From Spirulina sp034932185 (lineage in GTDB: Bacteria > Cyanobacteriota > Cyanobacteriia > Cyanobacteriales > Spirulinaceae), in assembly GCF_034932185.1 (NCBI RefSeq), contig NZ_JAYGHW010000004.1, positions 1 to 64,000 on the forward strand: a stretch of DNA of 64,000 bases, written 5' to 3'. This document shows, in pieces, positions 1-8,092 of this stretch. The notes beneath the pieces are model-generated. The model had not been told where the DNA came from, searched no databases, and worked only from the letters and a program-made list of their open reading frames with translations. Position 1 is the stretch's first letter, and every line of letters starts with the position of its first letter. Both the position numbers and the translations under genes were made by a program.

Positions 1-274
1 GGATACCCTTCTTGCAGTTTTCGTAGAATCGCGAGATTGCACTCCAGGCTCTTTCTGCGGATGCTTGGCGAGCCATGCTGTTGAGTTCAGCGGCAAAAGG
101 GAATTCCTGAGCCAGTTGAGCGCATAGCTTTTGTAGGTCGTTCTGTCCAGTTCCCCGGTTGTCCATCCAATAACGGATGGCTTTGTTTCGGATAAACTGG
201 ACTGTTCTCACCGCCTCGTCTATGGCGCTGAATTGCTGGGGCTTTCCGTAGGCTTTGAACTCTAGTACAATCAT
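1..274 (-). CDS. tnpB: TnpB (IS200/IS605-type, OrfB) N-terminal part, runs off the left edge
   Basis: The minus strand reads open from an ATG at 274 to the window edge, about 91 codons. The product starts MIVLEFKAYGKP, then has a TVQFIRNKAIRYWMDN segment and later ASAERAWSAISRFYENCK. This is the usual N-terminal pattern of TnpB/OrfB proteins of IS200/IS605 (IS1341-like) elements, RNA-guided nucleases encoded by the transposon. The upstream 116 bp (275-390) form the transposon left end and carry the hairpin-forming GGCGACTAAAGTCGCC. The catalytic RuvC part lies outside the window, so it is unknown whether the gene is intact. No tnpA is visible. Family assignment is confident; activity is unknown. 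Confidence 0.8.
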   Translation of the reverse strand, partial: MIVLEFKAYGKPQQFSAIDEAVRTVQFIRNKAIRYWMDNRGTGQNDLQKLCAQLAQEFPFAAELNSMARQASAERAWSAISRFYENCKKGI

Positions 275-394
275 GGCTATATCCTAGCACACAATATAAG
301 CCGCCCTGCAAGAACGGCGACTAAAGTCGCCGTGTCGTCTTTCATCCCCGCGCTAAAGCGACGTTGCTCTAAGACTCCCGCACTATTTTCGTAA
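275..394 (-). mobile_element. Left end of TnpB-type element 1 with TTAC target
   Basis: Read on the minus strand, the sequence TTAC (391-394) is followed at 390 by GAAAATAGTGCGGGAGTC. The same junction recurs at 3047-3043, and homology between the two copies continues for about 120 bp into the start of tnpB. TTAC just 5' of the left end fits IS608-like members of the IS200/IS605 family, where the target site is retained next to the left end and serves as the TnpB-adjacent motif. The left end overlaps the 3' end of the neighbouring kinase gene. Confidence 0.7.
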
Positions 395-1699
395 ACGCTG
401 ATACACTGTCGCCAATCCCTCGTCATCCCCGACATTACCAGGAAACAGCACCACAGGGAGGTTAGGGAATTGGGGATGGTCGGGGGCGGTGGTGACGAGG
501 GAGCAACCGGGTAAAATCTGCCCCAGGAGCCGCGCCGATCGCAGCTTTAGGCCCACACTGAGCACATCATTGGAGGTAATCCCCCCCTTACTGATCAGAA
601 ATCGTAACTGGGGCGGCAACCCCTGGACAATTTCCATCAATAGTTGGGAAACCGCTTTGCCAAAATCGAGGCGTTGCTGAATATCGTCAAACTGCAATTC
701 TTCGCGGCTGGTGTAGATCACGGGGGTTTTGCCCGCTGCAAAGGCGGTGGCAATTTCCTCTAAAGCCCAAGCTTTAAGGCCTTGGGCGGCGGTTAAATCC
801 TCGCGCATTTGGGCCACAGCAATTTCAAGGGGGGCGAGGCCGTCCCTTTTGAGCAACTCCTTGAGTTGCGCGGTGGTTTTGCGCACATGGGAGCCGACGA
901 TAATCGCCCCCGGCTCCTCGGTGCGGCCGTATTGGGCCATGGCTTCGGGGGCGAGGGGTTGAGGCCCCAATTTTGCCAAGGAGGTGAGGAGGCTGGCGGC
1001 ACTGCGGAAGAGGAAGCGTTTACCGGCTGCGGCCGCCTGGAGTAAATCCTCCGCAAAGGCATCAAAATCCCCCTGATTTTCCCCATCGACGGCACAGCAG
1101 ACATTACCCGTTAGGGCCATGAGGCGGCTCTGGCTCCCGGCGCGAATGTCTTTGAGGGTAAACCGTTCAACCGCTGTGGCGGGGATTTGCCCTTGGGTTT
1201 TTTCCGCCACATAATCCGGTAAAAAGCCGGTGCTATAGCCAAAGACGGAATCTTGGGCGAATTCTGTGGCGTGGACGGGGATTTCTACGCCGTTGACGAT
1301 TAGGTAATGGGTGCTGTCGCGGGTGATGCGGCCCCCCTCAAAAAAGGCGGGGGTGAGGAAATGGGCATCGAAGGGGCCGAGTTCGGCGGCGATCGCATCG
1401 GTTTCAATGGGGTAATGGCCCCGCAATGTGGAATCGGAACGGCTAACGACGAGGAACTCGGTGATCTTTTCGGCGGCGATCGCCTTTTGCAAATTCTGGC
1501 AAACTTCGCGGGTAATCGCCGCTGCTTCCCCAGGGGGCAAAGCACGGGTATTGGTGAGAATGAAAAAAATCGGAGCCGAATCCGCTAAACCTAGCCGTAG
1601 CGTCTCCACATCCCATTGCAGCAACAACAGGCAACTGTGGACGGTTTGAGAGCCGGTGGGATCATCATCCAAAACAATGATTTTCGGGGTTTGAGACAT
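383..1699 (-). CDS. Four-carbon acid sugar kinase family protein (DUF1537)
   Basis: A 438-residue protein resembling the OtnK/DtnK family, which phosphorylates four-carbon sugar acids such as erythronate or threonate in the cytoplasm. The N-terminal substrate domain begins with the family motif DDDPTGSQTV at residues 11-20. The C-terminal nucleotide-binding domain includes the Gly-rich ISKGGITSNDV near residue 370. Length is normal for the family. The last two residues (Arg-Lys) and the TAG stop lie inside the left end of the neighbouring TnpB element, so the original C-terminus was probably replaced. It is divergent from the TauE/SafE exporter with only 41 bp between them. The true substrate is unknown, and the other genes of a tetronate pathway are not nearby. 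Confidence 0.8.
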   Translation of the reverse strand: MSQTPKIIVLDDDPTGSQTVHSCLLLLQWDVETLRLGLADSAPIFFILTNTRALPPGEAAAITREVCQNLQKAIAAEKITEFLVVSRSDSTLRGHYPIETDAIAAELGPFDAHFLTPAFFEGGRITRDSTHYLIVNGVEIPVHATEFAQDSVFGYSTGFLPDYVAEKTQGQIPATAVERFTLKDIRAGSQSRLMALTGNVCCAVDGENQGDFDAFAEDLLQAAAAGKRFLFRSAASLLTSLAKLGPQPLAPEAMAQYGRTEEPGAIIVGSHVRKTTAQLKELLKRDGLAPLEIAVAQMREDLTAAQGLKAWALEEIATAFAAGKTPVIYTSREELQFDDIQQRLDFGKAVSQLLMEIVQGLPPQLRFLISKGGITSNDVLSVGLKLRSARLLGQILPGCSLVTTAPDHPQFPNLPVVLFPGNVGDDEGLATVYQRLRK

Positions 1700-1740
1700 A
1701 AAATGAGGAGAATACGCTTGCCCTTATCCTACCGCTCCCG

Positions 1741-2586
1741 TTGTCAACCATTGTGCTTATTCTCAGCTTAATCTTTGCCAGTATGGGGGCTTGGTTCCTC
1801 AGTAGCCTAATCGGGGGTGGCAGTCCCCTCATTCTCATTCCCGTGATCAATGGATTTTTAGGGGCTGCCGCAGTTCCGCCAGTGCTAACCACGGGGATGT
1901 TATTTGGTAATGGGCAACGGGTTTGGCTCTACTGGGGAGCCATTGATTGGCGGGTGGTGGCTTGGTGTTTGCCAGGGGCAACGGTGGGGGCGGTGTTGGG
2001 GGCCTTTGTCCTTAGCCGTACCCAAATTGAAGGGTTAAGTTTACTCTTAGCCTTATTTTTGCTCACCTCCGGATTCAGCCTCTTAGGGCAGCGAACCCCT
2101 CAGGAGGGCGATCGCCACATCACCCCAGAGGCTTGCAGTCTTGAAGACGACTACGTTGGTGCAAACTCCCCCCCAAAAACCCAACCCCGTTGGCAGATCA
2201 AAGCCTGGTATTTTCTACCTGTGGGCTTCCTTTATGCCTTTTTTTCCGGCCTGATCGGCTCCACCGGCCCCGTCCTCCATCCCCTTTACCTCAACTACGG
2301 CCTCACCAAAGAAGCGATGTTAGCCACCAAATCCTTTAATGTTCTAGGTGTGCATCTCGTCAAACTGATCGCCTATGGAGCCTTTGGCGTTTTAACCCAG
2401 GAGAATTTAGCCTATGGGCTGCTCATTGGTGTTGCCGCTTTACCAGGGAATGGCTTGGGTCAATGGGTTTTGGCAAAAATGAGTGAACAGCAGTTTCGTC
2501 AATTGGTGATTCTATTTATCGGAACCAGCGGTCTCTGGATGCTCTGGCAACAACGCCAATTCTTGATCGTCTGGGCTGGGTTTTGA
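1741..2586 (+). CDS. Sulfite exporter TauE/SafE family membrane protein
   Basis: A 281-residue polytopic membrane protein with about eight hydrophobic segments arranged as two half-repeats, as in the TauE/SafE (DUF81) family of putative anion exporters. The N-terminal half has the Gly/Pro-rich loop GGGSPLILIPVINGF; the second half has the related FFSGLIGSTGPVLHPLY. The start is TTG at 1741; no better in-frame ATG precedes the first membrane helix. The TGA stop (2584-2586) lies in the TTGACAC that ends the adjacent TnpB element, so the C-terminus may have been altered by the insertion. Substrate is not predictable. Confidence 0.8.
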   Translation: MSTIVLILSLIFASMGAWFLSSLIGGGSPLILIPVINGFLGAAAVPPVLTTGMLFGNGQRVWLYWGAIDWRVVAWCLPGATVGAVLGAFVLSRTQIEGLSLLLALFLLTSGFSLLGQRTPQEGDRHITPEACSLEDDYVGANSPPKTQPRWQIKAWYFLPVGFLYAFFSGLIGSTGPVLHPLYLNYGLTKEAMLATKSFNVLGVHLVKLIAYGAFGVLTQENLAYGLLIGVAALPGNGLGQWVLAKMSEQQFRQLVILFIGTSGLWMLWQQRQFLIVWAGF

Positions 2587-3043
2587 CACTCCCCGCGCTA
2601 AAGCGACGGGGATTCTTGGTTCATCGACCGGACTTAACCGAGCAGGATTGCTCCAACTCAGCCAGAGGTCTAATCTCCCCAAGCGTATAACTTCCCGTTT
2701 GCCCCACGGTAGTTAGTCCCAGGCGCAGGATACAAACCCGCTTCACTATCGACTCAGCACGATGCCGATTGCAGACTAACCCTTTCACATTCAAGTCTTC
2801 CTAGGCGACCAAATCGTTAGATTGGATGACGCAGTAGGCAATCCGCCCACTCATTACGCTGCCTGCTTACCCTTAAATGCTTCCAGGCCTGTCGGTTTTT
2901 AGCCTTGTGATAGTTCCTGGACGTTTGAAATTCAATATAATCACCATAACACGACTGGCCCAAGGAGGGCGACTAAAGTCCCTCGTGTCGTCTTTCATCC
3001 CCGCAATAAATTGACGTTGCTCTAAGACTCCCGCACTATTTTC
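2585..3043 (-). mobile_element. Internally deleted TnpB-type element 2 with decayed tnpB
   Basis: On the minus strand this is a complete but shrunken IS1341-like element. The left end (3043 to about 2950) copies the left end of element 1, including the preceding TTAC at 3044-3047. A short fragment matching the tnpB start follows (AATTTCAAAC around 2930). Next come out-of-frame pieces of the tnpB 3' half: a translation like EDLNVKGLVCNRHRAES, typical of the TnpB nuclease region, and TKNPRRFSAGSVK at the end. The right-end hairpin (CCCC at 2591-2594 pairing with GGGG at 2608-2611) ends in GTGTCAA. Stops and frameshifts mean no functional TnpB. The right-end region normally encodes the guide RNA scaffold, which might still be transcribed; this is speculation. 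Confidence 0.72.
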
Positions 3044-3195
3044 GTAAACCCTACTTTCTCGATTCCGAAGGTGTATCCCCTAGAGGCGGAGGACAACAAG
3101 GGGAATCCATCCCCCCCAACTCGCCATTTTTTTAACAAGAGCAGGGATCCCCAGCAAATCCGGTTAAAGTGGAGAGAGTTTTTTGGGAAGCGGTT

Positions 3196-4197
3196 ATGGC
3201 AGAAACAAAACCGATGATCCTCGTGACAGGCGGAGCGGGTTATATTGGCTCCCATGCAGTGCTGGCTCTACAAGAGGCGGGCTATGGGGTTGTGGTTTTA
3301 GATAACTTGGTCTATGGCCATCGGGAATTGGTGGAGGCCTTGGGGGTGAAGTTGATTGTGGGAGATACGAGCGATCGCCCCCTTTTGGATCAACTCTTTG
3401 CTGACCATCCCATTGCCGCCGTCATGCACTTCGCCGCCTATGCCTATGTGGGGGAATCCGTCACCGAACCCGCCAAATACTATCAAAACAATGTGGTGGG
3501 AACCCTGACGCTCCTCGATGCGATGCGGGCCGCAGGTGTGAACTGTTTCGTTTTTTCCTCCACCTGCGCCACCTACGGCATTCCCCAAACCCTGCCCATC
3601 CCCGAAACCCATCCCCAAGACCCCATCAACCCCTACGGCCAAACTAAATTGATGGTGGAAAAAATCCTCGATGATTACGATCGCGCCTATGGCCTGCGCT
3701 CCGTCCGGTTTCGCTACTTCAACGCCGCCGGAGCCGATCCCAATAGCCGCCTCGGGGAAGACCACAACCCCGAAACCCATTTAATCCCCCTGATCCTCGA
3801 TGCAGCCATGGGCCGGCGGGACAACATCGCCATTTTCGGCACAGACTACCCCACCCCCGACGGCACTTGCATTCGGGACTATATCCACGTCACCGATTTA
3901 GCCGCCGCCCATCTTTTAGGTATTGATTACCTTTTACAAGGGGGAAAAACCGAGGTGCTGAACTTGGGCAATGGTAACGGCTTCTCGGTGCGGGAGGTGA
4001 TTGAGCAGGTGCGCCAAACAACGGGGCGGGATGTGGTGGCGGTGGAATGCGATCGCCGCCCTGGGGATCCCCCCGTGCTGGTGGGCAGTTGCGAGAAAGC
4101 CCAAAACATCTTAGGCTGGCAACCCCGCTATGGGGACTTAGGGCAGATCGTCGCCCATGCTTGGCAATGGCATCAAAAACGCTATGGACAACACTGA
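3196..4197 (+). CDS. galE: UDP-glucose 4-epimerase
   Basis: A 333-residue extended SDR enzyme that interconverts UDP-glucose and UDP-galactose for surface polysaccharide and galactolipid synthesis. The NAD-binding motif GGAGYIGS lies at residues 12-19, an FSSTCATYG segment carries the catalytic Ser/Thr, and YGQTK gives the YxxxK catalytic pair. The ATG at 3196 is chosen because GGGAAG sits 5 nt upstream and the length then fits GalE; an upstream GTG at 3169 would add nine residues. The 3' end overlaps the downstream methyltransferase by 14 nt, so the two are probably translated together. Confidence 0.92.
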   Translation: MAETKPMILVTGGAGYIGSHAVLALQEAGYGVVVLDNLVYGHRELVEALGVKLIVGDTSDRPLLDQLFADHPIAAVMHFAAYAYVGESVTEPAKYYQNNVVGTLTLLDAMRAAGVNCFVFSSTCATYGIPQTLPIPETHPQDPINPYGQTKLMVEKILDDYDRAYGLRSVRFRYFNAAGADPNSRLGEDHNPETHLIPLILDAAMGRRDNIAIFGTDYPTPDGTCIRDYIHVTDLAAAHLLGIDYLLQGGKTEVLNLGNGNGFSVREVIEQVRQTTGRDVVAVECDRRPGDPPVLVGSCEKAQNILGWQPRYGDLGQIVAHAWQWHQKRYGQH

Positions 4198-5008
4198 AAC
4201 CTATCCCGATCTGCCCCTGACGGGCCGCTACCGTCGCGCCTTCCTTTGGACTCCGGCAGGCATTAACCGCTATCTCGATGCGGGCTGTGCTTGGGGCTAT
4301 GGCGCGGTGCATTTCACCACCAAAAGCCGCGAAGTTGTGGGCCTTGACCCCACACCGGAATTTATCACCGCCGCCCAACGACAATATCCCGGATTAACCT
4401 TTGTGTTATCGGATTTAGAAGCCACACCCCTGCCGGATGCTTATTTTGAGGCGATCGCCTGTTGCGACACCATCGAACATGTCCGCGACGAGGTGCAATG
4501 TTTTCGGGAACTGTTCCGAATGCTCAAACCCGGCGGCATTTTAATCATCACGACCCCCCACCGGGGCCTCTTCGCCTGGCTCGACCCCGCCAATAGCATC
4601 CCCTACCTGGACTATTTCGCCCGCCGTTATTTGGGATTGATCTACCGCCTCCTCTACTGGTTCCGCAAACGCCAATGGCCGGGGCCGATCCCCTGGAAAA
4701 AGCCCATTTACACCCATGACACAATGCACCGCCACTATTCCCGCCAGGAATTGCTGGCCCTCATCGATCAGGCTGTTGGTTCCCAAGGGTATCAGGTCAT
4801 GAAGACGGCGCGATCGGGCCTCTTCCTTGGGGTGGGGGTGGATGTTTTCAGCTTTTTGTTTACGGTATTTTTCCCCCGTGGGGTGATGAAGAGGATGGGC
4901 GATCGCCTCCTCTTTCCCCCCCTCCAACAATTAGCCGAATGGGACTATTGGATTCCCTACGGCCCATTGGCCTATAACATTGCCATTCAAGTGGAGAAAA
5001 CAATGTAG
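4184..5008 (+). CDS. Class I SAM-dependent methyltransferase
   Basis: A 274-residue protein with a Rossmann-type methyltransferase core. Motif I is LDAGCAWGYG near residue 30, motif II is VVGLDPTPEF, and the post-motif FRMLKPGGILIITTPH is typical of the UbiE/Methyltransf_11 type. The second half has hydrophobic segments (YLGLIYRLLYWF and VDVFSFLFTVFF) suggesting membrane association. The start ATG at 4184 lies inside galE (14-nt overlap), suggesting a role in glycan or glycolipid modification, but the substrate is unknown. The TAG stop is the TAG of a dispersed GTAGGGGCG repeat that begins at 5005. Confidence 0.8.
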   Translation: MDNTETYPDLPLTGRYRRAFLWTPAGINRYLDAGCAWGYGAVHFTTKSREVVGLDPTPEFITAAQRQYPGLTFVLSDLEATPLPDAYFEAIACCDTIEHVRDEVQCFRELFRMLKPGGILIITTPHRGLFAWLDPANSIPYLDYFARRYLGLIYRLLYWFRKRQWPGPIPWKKPIYTHDTMHRHYSRQELLALIDQAVGSQGYQVMKTARSGLFLGVGVDVFSFLFTVFFPRGVMKRMGDRLLFPPLQQLAEWDYWIPYGPLAYNIAIQVEKTM

Positions 5009-5070
5009 GGGCGTTGGCGTAAGCCTGCCGGAGGCACAAAAATTTTTCGCCCCAAATTTTTCGCCCCTAC
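5005..5070. repeat. GTAGGGGCG dispersed palindromic repeat
   Basis: Starts with GTAGGGGCG and ends with its complement CGCCCCTAC, with an internal GGCGTAAGCCTGCCGGAGGC segment. Further copies lie at 18106, 45743 (inverted), 51039 (inverted), 53310 and 56012, and shorter ones at 20709, 44902 and 51628. It overlaps the stop codon of the methyltransferase gene. Confidence 0.85.
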
Positions 5071-5081
5071 ATATCGATAGC

Positions 5082-5351
5082 CTAACCCATTGATTTTCCG
5101 CTTAACCGAACACCTGCAACAGATTGGACTGTTTCATGAGTAGGGAGAGAGATGCTTTCAAAATTTTCTAGCCAATCTCCCTCCACATCATCAAAATATT
5201 GATGAACCCGATCAACTCCGTACTCTTCCCAATCCTGCTGATATTGTCGCATCGCACGCAAAGCAGCCCTGGCTCTCTCGACAGGATCGGAGATTTCACT
5301 AAAACTGAAAATGTTAGTTTCACTAGCCATAACTGAAATTGGAGAACCCAT
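5082..5351 (-). CDS. Hypothetical small acidic protein
   Basis: An 89-residue acidic protein with no family I recognise. A central helical segment ERARAALRAMRQYQQDWEEYG is followed by an acidic FDDVEGDWLENFE. A start at the second Met (5330) is possible; neither start has a clear ribosome binding site. It lies 39 bp downstream of the 237-residue gene on the same strand, so the two may form one unit. Local sequence is noticeably more A/T-rich than the flanking genes, which suggests acquired DNA. No function is proposed. Confidence 0.55.
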   Translation of the reverse strand: MGSPISVMASETNIFSFSEISDPVERARAALRAMRQYQQDWEEYGVDRVHQYFDDVEGDWLENFESISLPTHETVQSVAGVRLSGKSMG

Positions 5352-5396
5352 TTCAATATGTATGAGTGTATTATACCAGTATATGTAGCATTATAC
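5352..5396. repeat. AT-rich imperfect 20-bp tandem repeat between two cassette genes
   Basis: ATTATACCAGTATATGTAGC is followed directly by ATTATACTAGTATCATAAAG. The second copy covers the stop codon of the upstream minus-strand gene. The repeat could be a regulatory site for the 89-residue gene downstream; this is inferred from position only. Confidence 0.4.
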
Positions 5397-6104
5397 TAGT
5401 ATCATAAAGTACTCAACCATTGCTAGCGAATTGCTATGATCGAAGATAGTGGCGGCAAGTCGATCCACTAGGTCATTTTCCATGGGATTATAGCTGATCA
5501 GTAATCCTCTCTCAATGCACCAAAACTGTAAAGTCATTTCCCATGCTTGTCGCTTCTGATCAAGATGGGGTTCTGAAATGGTTGTTAACTGAACACACAA
5601 CGATGATTCTCTCTGTCCAGACGCTAACAAGTCTGTTGCCATAGACAGATCGAGCAGGTGTCGCCATAGGTAGCTTCCCCCTTTTCTAGTGAGTTCTCGC
5701 CCAAGACTTTTCAAGAGACGTGCATCCTCGCGCCGAAAGTTGCCGTTCATAACCTCCCGCCGCCAATTGGGAAACTTTGGATCTGGATCACTGATCCAGC
5801 GTGGAAATAGAACCTCAAGCCAGTACTGCTCTGTGACTGAGAAATTTTCACTCGCGTAAAATTGCTGTCTCTCGCTATCGCTCAAAGATCTCAGCCCAAA
5901 CCAAATTTCAGAATCTCCAATGACTTCTGTGAGCAGGTCTAGAACATACGGTTTGCTCACTAACAGGCCATCTTTTTTGGGTTCGATCCACTTACTCAGT
6001 GCTGCCAGCTTCTGAGCTAGATTGGGTTCAGTCGTTGTAGCTCGCTGAGTTAATTCTTCGAGCCTTGTCCGGGCTTCCTGTGGGGAGAGACGTTTTAATA
6101 CCAC
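5391..6104 (-). CDS. Hypothetical protein, first gene of a two-gene cassette
   Basis: A 237-residue, probably soluble and mainly helical protein without signal peptide or membrane segment. I do not recognise the family. The N-terminal third has a charged helix (SPQEARTRLEELTQRA); the middle is rich in Trp and Arg (EQYWLEVLFPRWIS, NWRREVMNGNFRRED). It is followed 39 bp later by an 89-residue acidic protein on the same strand. A large plus small acidic pair in A/T-richer DNA is a layout seen in toxin-immunity or toxin-antitoxin pairs, but there is no motif to support that here. Confidence 0.6.
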   Translation of the reverse strand: MVLKRLSPQEARTRLEELTQRATTTEPNLAQKLAALSKWIEPKKDGLLVSKPYVLDLLTEVIGDSEIWFGLRSLSDSERQQFYASENFSVTEQYWLEVLFPRWISDPDPKFPNWRREVMNGNFRREDARLLKSLGRELTRKGGSYLWRHLLDLSMATDLLASGQRESSLCVQLTTISEPHLDQKRQAWEMTLQFWCIERGLLISYNPMENDLVDRLAATIFDHSNSLAMVEYFMILV

Positions 6105-6219
6105 GGTTGAGCGTCAAAAATTTGTAGGTTGTCCATTCTAACTGAAAGGTTGTCCCGCTACAGCTACCCCATTAACCCCTTGCCTAGAATCTTACTCCTC
6201 CCAATCATCAAACAAAGCT

Positions 6220-7335
6220 CTAGCCCATCGATTCCGGCAGAGCGGCGGGATCTTGGGGGGTGATGGGGGGGAGAGCTTTCGCTTCGATGGGCGATCGCCC
6301 ACTAATCGCCCCAATGCCTAAGGTGGCGGATTGATGCCAGCGGTCTAAAACATCGGCGAATAAGACCTCTTCAACCCAAACCTTTGCTACCACCGTAAGG
6401 GGCAGGGCGAGGATTAGGCCCAAAAGGCCAAAGGCCTGGGCAAAGAAAATCTGTGCCGTCAGCGTCACCGCCGGTAATAGTGAAACCTGTTTCGCCATCA
6501 CCGTGGGGGAAAGCCAATAACTTTCCAGGTTTTGGATTACCAAATACCAAACCAACACTGCCACCACTTTCCAAGGGGCATCGAGCAACGCCACCATGAT
6601 CGGAAAAATCGCACTGGTGAAGGGGCCAATATTGGGAATCATGTTCAGCACGCCGGCCAGGAGGGCATGAACGAGAACTAAATCCACGCCAAAAAAGACA
6701 AGGCCGATGGCGCTCATCGTGCCGATAAACAGGCAGTTAATTACCATCCCTTCTAACCAACTGCTGAGGGCGACTTCACACTGTTTGAGGATGCCATCGA
6801 TGCGGCTGCGGTAGAAGGAAGGGAAGAGTTTGATGAAGGCTTGGCGGTATTCTTGGGGATTGGCCAACATCATCAGTGTTAAAACCACGACGAGGAACAA
6901 TTGCAACACCGTGGCCACAGAACTGGAAAAGAAGCTGAGGAGTGCTACTCCTAAGGGTTGGAGTTGGTTGACGACTTCTTTCCAAGTGGGGGGATCAGGG
7001 GCCAGTTCTGAAAATCGTTCGAGGGCGACAATTTGCGATCGCACCTGCGTAAAAGCCGTCGGCAACAGGTCAATTAATTTTTGAAACTGATCCACAAAGG
7101 GAGGGACGATTAACCAAAAGAAAAGGGTAATCATCACCACCACTAAGCCGATGGTCAGAGCCACCGCCCGCCCCCGGTTGCGCACCCCCCAAACCATCAG
7201 CTTACGCACAAGGCGATTGAGGGCAGTGGCGAGAACGACAGCGGAAAAGATCAACAGCAACAGTTGATGAATTTGCCAGAGGATATACAGGGCAATCACC
7301 AAACAGCTAAACCCCAACCACTTACCGAAATTCAT
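6220..7335 (-). CDS. AI-2E family transporter (PerM/YdiK type permease)
   Basis: A 371-residue inner-membrane protein with about seven to eight membrane segments in the pattern of the AI-2E exporter superfamily: two N-terminal helices, a soluble loop (about residues 90-150), then a C-terminal helical bundle with the conserved NMIPNIGPFTSAIFP segment (about residue 235). Members transport varied small molecules or Na+/H+; substrate cannot be assigned. Its ATG overlaps the TGA of the upstream Cys-cluster gene (ATGA at 7332-7335), so the two are translationally coupled. Confidence 0.85.
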   Translation of the reverse strand: MNFGKWLGFSCLVIALYILWQIHQLLLLIFSAVVLATALNRLVRKLMVWGVRNRGRAVALTIGLVVVMITLFFWLIVPPFVDQFQKLIDLLPTAFTQVRSQIVALERFSELAPDPPTWKEVVNQLQPLGVALLSFFSSSVATVLQLFLVVVLTLMMLANPQEYRQAFIKLFPSFYRSRIDGILKQCEVALSSWLEGMVINCLFIGTMSAIGLVFFGVDLVLVHALLAGVLNMIPNIGPFTSAIFPIMVALLDAPWKVVAVLVWYLVIQNLESYWLSPTVMAKQVSLLPAVTLTAQIFFAQAFGLLGLILALPLTVVAKVWVEEVLFADVLDRWHQSATLGIGAISGRSPIEAKALPPITPQDPAALPESMG

Positions 7336-7691
7336 GACTCTTCCTCCGGCGTAGCGGCAATATACTGCTCCAGTTCGGGGCTGTTCGCGCCATAGACTCC
7401 GGTGATCTGCTGTTCACAGCAGTCAATGGCAAAATCGTTGAATTCTTCCATGGGAACCTCAAACATTTGAGCAAAGGTGTCCGGGCGGACACGGCAGAAG
7501 CGGGGACGATCAGCGTAGATGGTGCAGTTGCGATGATCGCGATCATAGTGTTTACACCAGCCTCCCTCGCCCACCAGACTGAGGTAGAGGGTCAATTCCT
7601 CAGGGGTGAGGTAGGTGGCCAGATCGGGGCGATCGCTCGGATCCAGGTGGCAGCAAGCACCACAGTTTTCAATACATTGCCAGAGCGCCAT
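7332..7691 (-). CDS. YkgJ family cysteine cluster protein
   Basis: A 119-residue protein with the Cys signature of the YkgJ/UPF0153 family: C6, C10, C13, C14 near the start, then C46, C56 and C66 with the family string RPRFCRV. These residues probably bind zinc or an Fe-S cluster. Function in the family is unknown. It overlaps the downstream permease gene by 4 nt. Confidence 0.85.
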   Translation of the reverse strand: MALWQCIENCGACCHLDPSDRPDLATYLTPEELTLYLSLVGEGGWCKHYDRDHRNCTIYADRPRFCRVRPDTFAQMFEVPMEEFNDFAIDCCEQQITGVYGANSPELEQYIAATPEEES

Positions 7692-7819
7692 GGGATTTGG
7701 GGGTTTTGTATAGTTTTGTATCGTTCCTGAAAGGGGATGTTCAGCGGTTCCCCCTATCCGGTAATATTAACCATGAATTTTTGTTTAGTTTTTATATCGG
7801 GTTGAAACGGGGAAAGACT

Positions 7820-7951
7820 ATGGACTTTTTAATGAACTTCTTCGGTGCAATCAATTTTGAATTGATTTTTCAACTGGTGTTCCTGGCGTTAATTTTCATC
7901 GCTGGGCCGGTGGTTGTGTTTTTATTAGCACAGCGGGGTGGGGATCTCTAG
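7820..7951 (+). CDS. psb30: Photosystem II protein Psb30 (Ycf12)
   Basis: A 43-residue single-span thylakoid membrane protein. After a short N-terminus (MDFLMNFFGAINFE) comes one hydrophobic helix (LIFQLVFLALIFIAGPVVVF) and the conserved tail LLAQRGGDL. This matches Psb30/Ycf12, a small subunit at the edge of the PSII core that helps stabilise the complex under light stress. The ATG at 7820 is preceded by GGGGAAAG. An in-frame upstream extension is ignored because it is longer than the whole family. A strong terminator follows at 7987-8018, so the gene is likely transcribed alone. Confidence 0.9.
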   Translation: MDFLMNFFGAINFELIFQLVFLALIFIAGPVVVFLLAQRGGDL

Positions 7952-7986
7952 GGCGATCGCCTTCACTGGATTCCTGAGCCGTTAGG

Positions 7987-8020
7987 AAATCCCTCCTAGT
8001 TAAACCTAGGAGGGATTTTT
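7987..8020 (+). terminator. Rho-independent terminator after psb30
   Basis: A 13-bp perfect stem (AAATCCCTCCTAG, 7987-7999, paired with 8006-8018) with a short A/T loop, followed by T residues, 36 nt after the psb30 stop. Confidence 0.85.
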
Positions 8021-8092
8021 CGCATCTGGCGACCGGCAAAAAATCCTTCGCCCCTACACCCATCAATGCCACAACCGGATTCCACACATCCC

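Noticed and set aside
3298..3780. 160-residue Gly-rich frame on the minus strand
   Set aside because: Antisense to galE; low-complexity GxG pattern follows from the galE codon bias.
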